Shown piece after piece: positions 1-8,657 of a stretch of DNA of 64,000 nt. Location of the stretch: NCBI RefSeq assembly GCF_946480185.1, contig NZ_CAMLIG010000003.1:62001-126000 (forward strand), read 5' to 3'. Made by a program: the position numbers and the translations under genes. Source of the DNA: an uncultured Pedobacter sp. (GTDB taxonomy: Bacteria > Bacteroidota > Bacteroidia > Sphingobacteriales > Sphingobacteriaceae). Position 1 is the stretch's first letter, and the number at the start of each line of letters is the position of its first letter. Below the pieces are notes generated by a model. The model ran no database searches, was not told the DNA's origin, and saw nothing but the letters and a program-made list of their open reading frames with translations.

Positions 1-1290
1 AGCATTCCAGAGAACAAAATGATGCTCGCAGTGTACCTAACCGCTCCCGAAATAGAAAATGACCGCCGTTCCCTGAATGTGAAACATGGCATGAGACAGG
101 CTAGGAAAGAGGGTCGATTCATGGGAATTGCACCACCCGGATATTCAAACAAAATTAGAGACAATGGTGATAAATATGTCGCAATTGACGAGACACAGGC
201 GAAACATGTAAAATGGGCGTTTGAAACATTGGCGGAAGGAGTCTATACAACGAAGGATGTATGGAAGCTTGCAAAAGAACGGGGACTCTTATGTAGCCTC
301 CATAGTTTTTGGACGCTGATAAAGAATGTTGCTTATTGTGGAAAAATACAGGTCCCGAAATATAAAAACGAAGAAGCTTATTTAGTGCAAGGACAGCATG
401 AAGGTATAATTTCAGAATCTCTATTTTATAAGGTACAGGACGTGCTCAATGGAAGGCAAAGAGATATTGGAATCAATAGCTCAAGAGGAACCACTGTGAC
501 ATCTCCCGAAATGCTTCCTCTACGAGGATTTCTCTTGTGTGACAGATGTGGCAAAACTATCACAGGTAGCGCATCAAAGGGGTGCAGAAATTATTTTTAC
601 TACTACCACTGCTATTCAGGATGTAAATGGCGTCAAAAAGCAGAAGTAGTGAATATGGCTTTTGTGAAGTTGCTTCGACAGTTTTATCCAAAACCCGGTG
701 TTACCGAACTTTTTAAAGGAATCGTGTCTGAAGTCTACAGCAATGCTAATCAGCTTCAGCAGAGTGTACGCCGAAAAACGATCTCCGAAATTACAGCAAA
801 CAATAACAGGATCACTAAAGCCAGAGAGCTATTGCTCGATGACAGCATCGGACCAGAAGATTACAAGGTTATCAAGTCGAAAGCCGAAGAAAAGATCAGA
901 AGACTAGAAGCAAAACTGAATGAATTGAGTAGTGTCAACAAATACCAAGCATTAGATATTGACGGGTTAATATACAAAACGGTTGAAAACCTAAAAAACC
1001 TTGACCTGCTCTATTTAAACTCCGATATACAAGGCAAAAAGGAAATAATTAGTTCGATGTCCTCAAAAAAATGGCGATTTGAAAACGGAGAACTTCGAAC
1101 TACCGAGATGAACCAAGCGATTTCTCTTATCTACCTGATAAACAAAAGATTAAATAGTAAAAAAACCAGATTAAGACCTTCACAAAAATCTCAATCTGGT
1201 TTTGTACCCAAGAGGAGATTCGAACTCCCACACCCATACAGGCGCCAGCCCCTCAAGCTGGTGCGTCTACCAATTCCGCCACCTGGGTAG
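1..1290 (+). CDS. Large serine recombinase, C-terminal part (5' end outside window)
   Basis: The frame is open from base 1, so the gene starts to the left and its catalytic serine domain is mostly missing; the first residues read SIPENKMMLAVYLTAPEIEN, the typical end of a resolvase domain. It continues with the Recombinase domain (about residues 30-140), a zinc beta-ribbon with CDRCGK and a later HCYSGCKWR (about 175-205), and a coiled-coil region (about 255-310). Proteins of this family integrate or excise mobile elements. The last ~29 codons are antisense to a tRNA-Leu gene and the stop (1288-1290) lies at the tRNA 5' end, so the C-terminus was probably acquired on integration. No cargo genes of the element are visible, because the element would lie to the left. 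Confidence 0.85.
   Translation, partial: SIPENKMMLAVYLTAPEIENDRRSLNVKHGMRQARKEGRFMGIAPPGYSNKIRDNGDKYVAIDETQAKHVKWAFETLAEGVYTTKDVWKLAKERGLLCSLHSFWTLIKNVAYCGKIQVPKYKNEEAYLVQGQHEGIISESLFYKVQDVLNGRQRDIGINSSRGTTVTSPEMLPLRGFLLCDRCGKTITGSASKGCRNYFYYYHCYSGCKWRQKAEVVNMAFVKLLRQFYPKPGVTELFKGIVSEVYSNANQLQQSVRRKTISEITANNNRITKARELLLDDSIGPEDYKVIKSKAEEKIRRLEAKLNELSSVNKYQALDIDGLIYKTVENLKNLDLLYLNSDIQGKKEIISSMSSKKWRFENGELRTTEMNQAISLIYLINKRLNSKKTRLRPSQKSQSGFVPKRRFELPHPYRRQPLKLVRLPIPPPG
1159..1203 (-). terminator. Intrinsic terminator of tRNA-Leu
   Basis: An 11-bp perfect stem (AAAACCAGATT at 1162-1172 with AATCTGGTTTT at 1193-1203) has a 20-base loop and is followed on the minus strand by seven T. It starts two bases past the tRNA 3' end. 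It lies inside the recombinase frame. Confidence 0.75.
1205..1288 (-). tRNA. tRNA-Leu (anticodon GAG)
   Basis: Read on the minus strand the segment folds as a class II tRNA: a 7-bp acceptor stem (ACCCAGG with CTTGGGT, one G-T pair), discriminator A at 1205, D-arm containing GGTAGACGC, anticodon stem CCAGC/GCTGG with loop TTGAGGG (anticodon GAG, plus positions 1252-1254), a long variable arm, and T-arm GGGAG-TTCGAAT-CTCCT. CCA is not encoded. The gene is entirely covered, antisense, by the 3' end of the recombinase frame. Confidence 0.93.
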
Positions 1291-1651
1291 ATGTCTTACA
1301 AATATAATTTTTAATTTCATTTAGAAACTGTTTAAAAATCATATTTTTTACCTCTTACTATTATCTTACTATTATTTAAACTTCCTGCGACACTAAGTGC
1401 TGAGCAAATAACCTCATACTACATTATTGATAATGCCCCTTATCGTTTTAAAACTGAGAGTAGACCTATGTTTGAATGTCGGAAGCTGAAAGACTTGATT
1501 TATTACCCTAAAACGCTTTACTGTTCATAACAATTGTCTTGTTCGGCTCTTCTCTATGCCTGATTAGTGACTTGTTCGCAAAATGATCCATTTTTGGCTA
1601 CCATCTCCGAATAAGATACGGATGTATTATGGATGAAACTAGAACATTTAA

Positions 1652-1706
1652 CGCTATAAGGTCGCTATAAGGACGCTGTAAGCTCCCTATAAGCTGAATA
1701 TAAATT
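1652..1706. repeat. Five degenerate 11-base tandem units
   Basis: Successive units read CGCTATAAGGT, CGCTATAAGGA, CGCTGTAAGCT, CCCTATAAGCT and GAATATAAATT, with exact 11-base phasing and decaying similarity from left to right. The period is close to one helical turn, so a protein binding the same face or an intrinsically curved stretch is possible. Function unknown. Confidence 0.7.
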
Positions 1707-1875
1707 TAAATAAATACAGGAATTTATTACCTTTAGGTATTGGTTACTAGCAATTTAGCAAAAAAATTCAATATTTCAAATTATCCAGTTAGCCAATTGT
1801 TTTTATGAAAAACAGAGAGGATAAATAGCTTTAACAAGCAGTCCTAACTCCTGTCTAAACTAAAATTATAAATCT

Positions 1876-1883
1876 TACATTTG
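1876..1883 (+). promoter_or_regulatory. engB -7 promoter box
   Basis: TACATTTG fits the Bacteroidetes TAnnTTTG element. It ends five bases before the engB ATG, so the transcript would have little or no leader. No clear TTG at -33 is seen. Confidence 0.45.
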
Positions 1884-1888
1884 CACTA

Positions 1889-2512
1889 ATGATTATAAAA
1901 TCCGCAGAATTTACTGTTAGTAATACAAAAATAAGCAAGCTTCCCGTTCCCGAATTGCCAGAATACGCTTTTATTGGCCGTTCAAACGTAGGAAAGTCTT
2001 CTTTAATAAATATGCTGGTTGATGTAAAAGGCTTAGCCAAAACATCACAAAAACCAGGGAAAACACAATTGATCAATCACTTTTTAATCAATAAAAGTTG
2101 GTACATTGTAGATTTACCAGGTTATGGCTATGCCAAAAGCTCAAAAAGTAACCGCTTAGAATGGGCAAAATTCATCAGACATTATCTGGAAAAAAGGGAA
2201 AGTTTGCAATGTGTTTTTGTTCTGATAGATAGTCGTTTAGAACCACAAAAAATTGATATTGAGTTTTGCTGTTCCTTAGGTGAAAAAGGAATTCCGTTTT
2301 TTTTAATCTTCACCAAATCAGACAAACAAGGCCAGGTAAAATCGCAACAGCACATGGCAAAGTTTAAAAAAGAGCTATCTACATATTTTGAGGAAGTGCC
2401 ACAAATGATTTTAACCTCTGCAGAAAACAAACAAGGAAAAGATGATATTCTAAACTTGGTTGATGAAATCAATCAAAATTTCGAAATTCCTGACTACAAA
2501 ACCTTCGAATAA
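1889..2512 (+). CDS. engB: Ribosome biogenesis GTPase EngB/YsxC/YihA
   Basis: This is a small TRAFAC-class GTPase that assists assembly of the large ribosomal subunit in the cytoplasm and is usually essential. All G motifs are visible: P-loop GRSNVGKS (residues 30-37), DLPG (75-78), TKSD (142-145) and the SAE of G5 (177-179). The 207-residue length is normal for the family. The start gives the expected N-terminus before the first strand. Only 12 bases separate it from the UbiA gene, so the two and the M3 peptidase probably form one transcript. Confidence 0.95.
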   Translation: MIIKSAEFTVSNTKISKLPVPELPEYAFIGRSNVGKSSLINMLVDVKGLAKTSQKPGKTQLINHFLINKSWYIVDLPGYGYAKSSKSNRLEWAKFIRHYLEKRESLQCVFVLIDSRLEPQKIDIEFCCSLGEKGIPFFLIFTKSDKQGQVKSQQHMAKFKKELSTYFEEVPQMILTSAENKQGKDDILNLVDEINQNFEIPDYKTFE

Positions 2513-2524
2513 GTTATTTCTCCA

Positions 2525-3385
2525 ATGAAAAAATACCTTTCATTAGTTACATTTTCGCATACTATTTTTGCAATGCCCTTCGCTTTTATTGGGTTCTTTC
2601 TGGCGATCAATACTGCCGGTGGCCAATTTTCATGGCTTAAATTATTGTTGATGATTTTATGTATGGTATTTGCCCGCAACTCGGCAATGGCTTTTAACAG
2701 GTATCTCGATAGAGATATTGATGCTAAAAATCCTCGCACAAAAGTACGGGACATCCCCTCCGGACGAATTACCGCAAAAAAAGCATTGGTTTTTACCATT
2801 ATCAATTGCTTACTATTTATTGGCGCAACGTATTTTATCAATAACCTGTGTTTTATACTTTCGCCGATTGCCTTGTTAGTAGTTTTGGGTTACAGTGCAA
2901 CCAAAAGATTTACAGCATTGTGCCATTTGGTTTTAGGATTGGGACTTTCTTTAGCTCCAATTGGCGCATATTTAGTGGTCACGGGCAAATTTGCTTTGCT
3001 TCCTATCCTATTCTCGCTAGCAGTTTTATGCTGGGTGAGTGGCTTTGACATTATTTACGCACTGCAAGATGAAGATTTTGACCGGGAAGAAAACCTACAT
3101 TCTATCCCCTCCTATTTGGGTAAAAAAAACGCTTTATTGGTAAGTAACATTCTGCATGTTTTTGCCGCTCTGTTTGTAATTGCGCCATTATTTCTCACTC
3201 CGTTAAGCTGGCCCTATTATATTGGTTTATTAATTTTTATTGGCATGTTGATTTACCAGCACCAGCTGGTAAAACCAAATGATTTAAGTAGAGTAAATTT
3301 TGCTTTTATGACCACAAACGGCATAGCTTCAGTAGCTTTTGCCACATGTTTTTTAATTGATATTTATTACCGCACACAATTATGA
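2525..3385 (+). CDS. UbiA-family prenyltransferase (MqnP/UbiA-like)
   Basis: This integral membrane prenyltransferase attaches a polyprenyl chain to an aromatic acid in quinone synthesis. The first aspartate motif NxxxDxxxD is N58, D62, D66, and the second acidic cluster is D182/D184/D186 in ALQDEDFDRE. Around eight hydrophobic segments are present. The length (286 aa) and sequence resemble the 4-hydroxybenzoate-type subgroup that Bacteroidetes use in menaquinone synthesis by the futalosine route (MqnP); that substrate assignment is inference. Its stop codon overlaps the start of the M3 peptidase by four bases (ATGA), indicating translational coupling. Confidence 0.85.
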   Translation: MKKYLSLVTFSHTIFAMPFAFIGFFLAINTAGGQFSWLKLLLMILCMVFARNSAMAFNRYLDRDIDAKNPRTKVRDIPSGRITAKKALVFTIINCLLFIGATYFINNLCFILSPIALLVVLGYSATKRFTALCHLVLGLGLSLAPIGAYLVVTGKFALLPILFSLAVLCWVSGFDIIYALQDEDFDREENLHSIPSYLGKKNALLVSNILHVFAALFVIAPLFLTPLSWPYYIGLLIFIGMLIYQHQLVKPNDLSRVNFAFMTTNGIASVAFATCFLIDIYYRTQL

Positions 3386-5091
3386 TTTTAGAAAAAGCAC
3401 CTAGAAATTACCTTCCAAAAAGTTTAAATATAGATTGGGAAACGCTTGAACCTATACTTAATGAACTATTGAACAGAAAAATAACTTCTGTTGTAGAACT
3501 TGAAAAATGGTTGAAAGATAAAAGCGAAGTTGAAGCTGCTTTAGAAGAAGATTTTGCTTGGCGATATATAAAGATGAGTTGCGACACGGCAAATGAGGAT
3601 TTAGTGAAATCTTTCCAATATTTTGCGATGGAGATTGAACCTAAAATTGCACCTATCGCAAATGAGCTTAACAAAAAACTCATGGCTAGCGAATATGTGA
3701 AAGAACTGGATCAGGATAAATACTTTGTTTATTTACGGGCTATCAAAAAGTCGTTAGAACTTTTTAGAGAGAAAAACATCCCCTTACAAACCGAGTTACA
3801 AGTTGAGCAGCAGAAATATCAAGGCATTACTGGGGCGATGTCCGTTACTTTAAATGGGAAAGAATACACCTTGGAACAAGCTGCTAATTTTTTAAAAGAT
3901 TTAAACCGCGAAGTTAGGCAGGAAGCTTGGGAAAGCATTACCGAAAGACGTTTACAAGATAAAGATGCGTTAAACGATTTATTCAACAAGCTTAAAACTT
4001 TGCGTCACCAAGTTGCTGTAAATGCCGATTTTGACAACTTTAGAGATTATATGTTCGCCGCTTTAGGCAGATTTGATTATACCGCTCAAGATTGTTTCGA
4101 TTTCCATAATGCAATTGAAAAGGAAGTTGTGCCACTTTTATCAGCGCAAGCGGAAGAAAGAAAATCGCTTTTGCAATTGACTGAATTAAAACCTTGGGAT
4201 ACAGAAGTTGATACTTCTGGCAAAGAGCCGTTAAAACCGTTTAATAATGGCGAAGAGCTCATCGAAAAATCAACCAAATGCTTCAGTAAATTGGATGCTT
4301 ATTTAGGTTCGAGATTAGAAATTATGAAAGCGAACGGGCTTTTTGATGTGGAAAGCAGAAAAGGAAAAGCTCCAGGAGGCTATAATTATCCCCTGGCAGA
4401 AACCGGTGCGCCTTTCATATTTATGAATTCTGCAAATTCCTTTAGGGATTTAACCACTATGGTACATGAAGGTGGCCATGCTGTTCATACTTTTTTAACC
4501 GCTGATTTGGAGTTGAACGATTTTAAACATTGCCCATCTGAAGTTGCAGAACTGGCTTCAATGAGTATGGAATTGATTTCTATGGACCATTGGGATGAAT
4601 TTTTTAAAGACCCCGAGGAATTAAAGAGAGCAAAACGTTACCAACTGCGTGATGTTCTAAAAACTTTGCCTTGGGTTGCTATCGTTGATGCTTTTCAACA
4701 CTGGATTTACACTAACCAAGAACATACAACCGAGGAAAGAACAAAAGCTTGGACTAAAATTTTCAACAGGTTTGGAGCCAACTTTGTGGACTGGACAGAC
4801 CATCAGGAAGCTTTAGAAAACCTTTGGCAAAAACAATTGCATATTTTTGAAGTTCCTTTTTACTACATAGAATATGCAATTGCACAGCTTGGGGCTATTG
4901 CAGTGTGGAAAAACTATAAAGAAAATCCCGAGAAAGGTTTAGCAAATTACATTGCTGCTTTAAAACTGGGTTACACAAAAAACATAAAAGAAATTTATAA
5001 AACAGCAGGCATTGAATTTAATTTTAGCGCAGTCTACATTAAAGAATTAATGGATTTTGTAAAAACAGAATTAAAAAAATTAGAAGATTAA
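3382..5091 (+). CDS. M3 family oligoendopeptidase
   Basis: This zinc metallopeptidase is of the thimet/oligoendopeptidase F family (M3B) and degrades oligopeptides in the cytoplasm. The zinc motif HEGGH is at residues 362-366, with the third ligand glutamate expected in SEVAE (387-390). No signal peptide is present. At 569 residues it matches M3B enzymes from Bacteroidetes. It overlaps the upstream prenyltransferase gene by four bases. Confidence 0.92.
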   Translation: MILEKAPRNYLPKSLNIDWETLEPILNELLNRKITSVVELEKWLKDKSEVEAALEEDFAWRYIKMSCDTANEDLVKSFQYFAMEIEPKIAPIANELNKKLMASEYVKELDQDKYFVYLRAIKKSLELFREKNIPLQTELQVEQQKYQGITGAMSVTLNGKEYTLEQAANFLKDLNREVRQEAWESITERRLQDKDALNDLFNKLKTLRHQVAVNADFDNFRDYMFAALGRFDYTAQDCFDFHNAIEKEVVPLLSAQAEERKSLLQLTELKPWDTEVDTSGKEPLKPFNNGEELIEKSTKCFSKLDAYLGSRLEIMKANGLFDVESRKGKAPGGYNYPLAETGAPFIFMNSANSFRDLTTMVHEGGHAVHTFLTADLELNDFKHCPSEVAELASMSMELISMDHWDEFFKDPEELKRAKRYQLRDVLKTLPWVAIVDAFQHWIYTNQEHTTEERTKAWTKIFNRFGANFVDWTDHQEALENLWQKQLHIFEVPFYYIEYAIAQLGAIAVWKNYKENPEKGLANYIAALKLGYTKNIKEIYKTAGIEFNFSAVYIKELMDFVKTELKKLED

Positions 5092-5173
5092 TTTAAATTA
5101 AAGCTTAAATATTCCTGAAAGCTTATTATTTTTGGACACATTATTGTAAATATCATTTAACAAACATAGAATC

Positions 5174-5422
5174 ATGAAAACGCTATTAAAATCTGCATCT
5201 TTAATTATTGCATTAGTTTTAACAAACAGCCTTACATTTGCAGCAGAAAAAACTCCAGAAATTTATGTTTCAGAATCTTCACTTAGCAATTTGAGTGGCT
5301 CGCAACTATTACATACTGGTTGGTTTTGGATTTTAATTATTGCTGCAGTAATTGTTTTTGCAACAGCACTACTTTGCTCAAAAGATCAAGAAGATACTTA
5401 CTTCCCAGAGCATATCATATAA
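5174..5422 (+). CDS. Small membrane protein, unknown function
   Basis: An 82-residue protein with an N-terminal signal-like helix ending near FAAEKT (about residue 23), a short polar linker rich in serine, a single membrane helix (about residues 49-68, GWFWILIIAAVIVF) and a short acidic C-terminal tail. I do not recognise a family. It sits between the M3 peptidase and the ftsB-like gene with a gap of about 80 bases on each side, so it may have its own promoter. It could be a small envelope factor. Confidence 0.6.
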   Translation: MKTLLKSASLIIALVLTNSLTFAAEKTPEIYVSESSLSNLSGSQLLHTGWFWILIIAAVIVFATALLCSKDQEDTYFPEHII

Positions 5423-5498
5423 AAACAAATATTGGAGCTTCAATAATACAGATAAATATTATTGAGGCTTTAAAAATACGTTTCGATCATTTTAAGCG

Positions 5499-5798
5499 AT
5501 GAAAAATTTATTAAATCTTCTTAAGAACAAGTTTTTTATAGCAGGGGTTGCATTTATTGTTTGGATGTTGTTTTTTGATAGAAACGATTTGGCTTCACAG
5601 TATGAATACCGAACTAGGGTTCAAAAACTGGAAGAAGAAAAAGCTTTTTACACTACCGAAATTGAAAAAGCTGATACTGAGCTTACCGAATTAACAACAA
5701 ATATTCAGAGTTTAGAAAAATTTGCCCGTGAACGTTATTACATGAAACGCGAAAACGAAGACGTTTATGTAGTTGTTGACTCTGACAAAGTAAAATAA
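5499..5798 (+). CDS. ftsB: FtsB/DivIC-like septum formation initiator
   Basis: A 99-residue bitopic membrane protein: short cytoplasmic start, one membrane helix (about 13-24, IAGVAFIVWMLF), then a periplasmic coiled coil (about 40-75) and the conserved ARERYYMKR segment near 79-87. In this family the coiled coil pairs with FtsL and joins the FtsQ complex that activates septal wall synthesis. Length and layout are typical. The symbol follows homology; in Bacteroidetes it is usually annotated simply as septum formation initiator. Confidence 0.85.
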   Translation: MKNLLNLLKNKFFIAGVAFIVWMLFFDRNDLASQYEYRTRVQKLEEEKAFYTTEIEKADTELTELTTNIQSLEKFARERYYMKRENEDVYVVVDSDKVK

Positions 5799-5817
5799 AT
5801 AGGCTATATTTATTTTA

Positions 5818-6435
5818 CTAATAAATACGAGGCAAGGATAACTTATATTTTACAGCAATTATCCTGATTAAAAATACCACCACAACGGATGTTACCTTTA
5901 CAACAGCATCATCTATTCCAAAATTACGCAGTATCAGAAACACCAATCCACCCAAAATACAGGCTGTTGCATAAATCTCTTTTCTGAAAATTAGTGGGAT
6001 ATTGTTAATAAGAATATCACGGGCAATACCTCCAAAACATCCCGTAACGGTACCTAAGGCAATGCATATTGCCGGACTTAAATCGTAGTTTAAGCCTTTT
6101 TGTACACCTAATATCGTAAAAAAACCTAAACCTAATGAGTCGAATAAAAACAGGGTGATTTTCAGTGTTTTAATTCTCTTCCAAAAAATCATGGCAATAA
6201 TTGCTGTAATGATACTCAAAAGTACATAAGTGGTATCTTTTAGCCAAAAAACGGGGGTTGCACCTAAGAGCAGATCACGCAAAGTTCCGCCACCAACTGC
6301 AGTTACGAAAGCAACAATTAAAACTCCAAATGCGTCCAATCGTTTTTGCATCGCTGCAAAAGCACCCGAAACTGCAAATGAAAATGTACCACAAATTGTA
6401 ATAACATCCCCAATTAAAAGGTTATACTGCTCCAT
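5818..6435 (-). CDS. Trimeric intracellular cation (TRIC) channel family protein
   Basis: A 205-residue protein with about seven membrane helices built from two related halves: GTLRDLLLGATPVFWLKD in the first half and GIARDILINNIPLIF in the second, the hallmark of the UPF0126/YadS/TRIC family. Bacterial members form homotrimeric potassium-type channels. Its start lies inside the end of the upstream 695-residue gene (14-base overlap), so the two are co-transcribed. The physiological role here is unknown. Confidence 0.88.
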   Translation of the reverse strand: MEQYNLLIGDVITICGTFSFAVSGAFAAMQKRLDAFGVLIVAFVTAVGGGTLRDLLLGATPVFWLKDTTYVLLSIITAIIAMIFWKRIKTLKITLFLFDSLGLGFFTILGVQKGLNYDLSPAICIALGTVTGCFGGIARDILINNIPLIFRKEIYATACILGGLVFLILRNFGIDDAVVKVTSVVVVFLIRIIAVKYKLSLPRIY

Positions 6436-8509
6436 TTCTTTTCCTCAAAAACCACTCAAAGCTCAACAATAAAATAACCAAAGCAAAAATCCACTTCAAG
6501 TTTATTAATGGCTCATAACTTTTCTCCTCGTGGCTAAGCGTTTTTACTTTCTCATTCTTTCTGATAGCGTCAACCAAATCTAACATTTGATTTGGATAAA
6601 GCATTTTGCCACCAGTAATTCTGCTCAAATTGTACAGTAACTGGTGATTTGCCCTGCTTTCCATTAACTCAATGTTTAACGCTTCAACTAAAAAATTGCC
6701 ACTTGCAGCGTAAGCTTTAGTTCCTAGCTTTGTTTTAGCCATAAAACTATACTCCCCCACAGGCAGAATACCTAAATTTGCCTCATAAGAACTAGCGGTT
6801 CTTGAAAAAACATAGCTGTAGCGTTTGCCTTCTGCACTTTTCACTTCCAAACTTACTTCAGGGCTGTTCACTAGCTCGTAAGCATCGTTGTATAGCTCGG
6901 CGTTAAGCAAAACACTTTCGTTCTCTAGGTAACGATTTTTACTGCTTTGTACTCTAAACTTACGTTTGTCTTCTTTAGCGCTTAAATACTGTACAGATTT
7001 ACTGATCAATTCATTAAACGCATCAAAATTGTTATTCTTTTCAAAGTCTTCAATCCGCCAGCGCCAAATTCCTTCTCCGGTTAAAATTGCAGTTTTAACA
7101 GATCCAGCATCATTGAAAACAAATAATGGTGTTTCCATTTTCACGTTGCCAATCTGTTGCTTAAACAATATTTTTCCATCAGATTTTAATTTATAGCTAG
7201 CGAACGGCGCATTTAACGGGGCTAAATTTTGCAACTTGCTTTTTGTGGCATCGCTCAAACTAAAGGGATAAAAATCAGAATTCAAATCTGCAATATAACT
7301 TTGGGTTTGATTATTTGCGAAGGATATATTTAAGACATTCTGAAAATCATTCAGCCCATTTACATTTGTTTGTGCACCAACAATAAACCACTTATTCTTC
7401 TGCCTAATACTGGCTAAAAAAGAGTTGATATGATGCGCATTAGAGGGCAAATTATGTAAAATAATTAATCCGTAATCATCAACTTTAACCGGCAAATGAT
7501 CTGCGAAAGCAATGGTAACATCATAATTTTTATTTGATGCTATCGCTTGCTTTAATGCACTGATATCAGGATTTGGAGCATCCGCAACCAGCAATATTTT
7601 CTCTCGTCCGTCCAAAACTTCCACATATATAGTCTGCTTATTATTTTGAATGGAGGCTTCATTTGCAATTGGCGACAAGTCAAAAGTTATTTTTTGGATT
7701 CCTTTTTTATTAGCGTCAAACGTAAATTTAAACGTTTGGGTTTCTTCATCTTTATTGAAAGAAACGGATTTCTGCTTAGTTTGGCCATCACTGGTGCTTA
7801 ATTTAAGATTAGTGTTTGTGCCTTTTGCGCCAAAAGCTTTAACGGTTACTTCAAGCTCGTGGCTGTTGCCTAAATAAACCAACTGGTTGTAAATTGGAGG
7901 CATTAAAACCAAATCCTTTTTCGGGATGGTATCACCTAAAGCAATGGTATAAACCGGGAATTTTACAGAAGAAACTTGGGTAATAGGATTTGCACCTTTG
8001 TTGTAAACACCATCCGAAGCTAAAATTAAAGCACCAGTATTGCTGCTTGGGTTTTGCTGAATTATATAATTAAAAACGTTTGAAATATCGGTCTGTTTTC
8101 CGGCTTCCTTAAAATCAAATCCATTTTTAATAACATCGCTAAAACTCAACACTTTCACTTCATAATCATCAGAAAGTTTGCTTTCCAATTCGTTAAGGTT
8201 TTTATGGTAGGCGATAGAATCAAACCCTTTTTTTGCGCTAACGGCGATAGATGAAGACGCATCTTGAGCAATAAATATCACCGGTTTCTGTAGCTGTTGT
8301 TTTACACTTTTTAATAATGGAGAAAGCAATAACAACGTTATTAAGCTTACTACCAGCCATCGCAATGTAAAAAGTACTTTCTTTAAAACCGGATTTTCTA
8401 CCAGCGATTTACTATAAAAAAACCAAGCATATAAAAAGCCCAAAAGAAGGCTGGGAATTAACCACCAAACGCTTAACTCATTAAAAACAATGGAAAATAG
8501 TAAATGCAT
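6422..8509 (-). CDS. Membrane-anchored VWA-like protein
   Basis: A 695-residue protein with two N-terminal membrane helices (about 10-28 and 44-65), a von Willebrand A-like region beginning VIFIAQDASSSIAV (MIDAS-type DxSxS), extended beta-rich repeats in the middle, and one C-terminal membrane helix followed by RKRNGAV. The plan resembles BatA-type and related Bacteroidetes exported proteins in which a large extracytoplasmic part is held by helices at both ends. The ligand is unknown. It is the first gene of a two-gene unit with the TRIC channel. Confidence 0.65.
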   Translation of the reverse strand: MHLLFSIVFNELSVWWLIPSLLLGFLYAWFFYSKSLVENPVLKKVLFTLRWLVVSLITLLLLSPLLKSVKQQLQKPVIFIAQDASSSIAVSAKKGFDSIAYHKNLNELESKLSDDYEVKVLSFSDVIKNGFDFKEAGKQTDISNVFNYIIQQNPSSNTGALILASDGVYNKGANPITQVSSVKFPVYTIALGDTIPKKDLVLMPPIYNQLVYLGNSHELEVTVKAFGAKGTNTNLKLSTSDGQTKQKSVSFNKDEETQTFKFTFDANKKGIQKITFDLSPIANEASIQNNKQTIYVEVLDGREKILLVADAPNPDISALKQAIASNKNYDVTIAFADHLPVKVDDYGLIILHNLPSNAHHINSFLASIRQKNKWFIVGAQTNVNGLNDFQNVLNISFANNQTQSYIADLNSDFYPFSLSDATKSKLQNLAPLNAPFASYKLKSDGKILFKQQIGNVKMETPLFVFNDAGSVKTAILTGEGIWRWRIEDFEKNNNFDAFNELISKSVQYLSAKEDKRKFRVQSSKNRYLENESVLLNAELYNDAYELVNSPEVSLEVKSAEGKRYSYVFSRTASSYEANLGILPVGEYSFMAKTKLGTKAYAASGNFLVEALNIELMESRANHQLLYNLSRITGGKMLYPNQMLDLVDAIRKNEKVKTLSHEEKSYEPLINLKWIFALVILLLSFEWFLRKRNGAV

Positions 8510-8578
8510 ATTATAAGGTAAATATGCGGCTTTAGGATTGATAAAGAAAATATTACAACCTTGAATTTCTCTGTTACG

Positions 8579-8586
8579 TATATTTG
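8579..8586 (+). promoter_or_regulatory. Candidate -7 box for the alcohol dehydrogenase
   Basis: TATATTTG matches TAnnTTTG about 72 bases before the dehydrogenase start, in the divergent gap with the VWA-like gene. A TTG occurs at 8561-8563, somewhat closer than the usual -33 spacing. Confidence 0.4.
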
Positions 8587-8657
8587 AATATTATTTTTTT
8601 GATAAGGGCAAACTAAATCAAGTTTAATTCGTTTTATATACATTAAGAAAAAAAATT

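Larger units (their letters stand above)
1291..1888. other. Gene-poor stretch between tRNA-Leu and engB
   Basis: No open frame with recognisable protein features was found on either strand. The only structure is the 11-base repeat array at 1652-1706 and the engB promoter at the right end. It may include the element-free flank of the tRNA insertion site. Confidence 0.5.

Noticed and set aside
1652..1706. CRISPR array
   Set aside because: The units are only 11 bases, contiguous without spacers and decaying; no cas genes are present.
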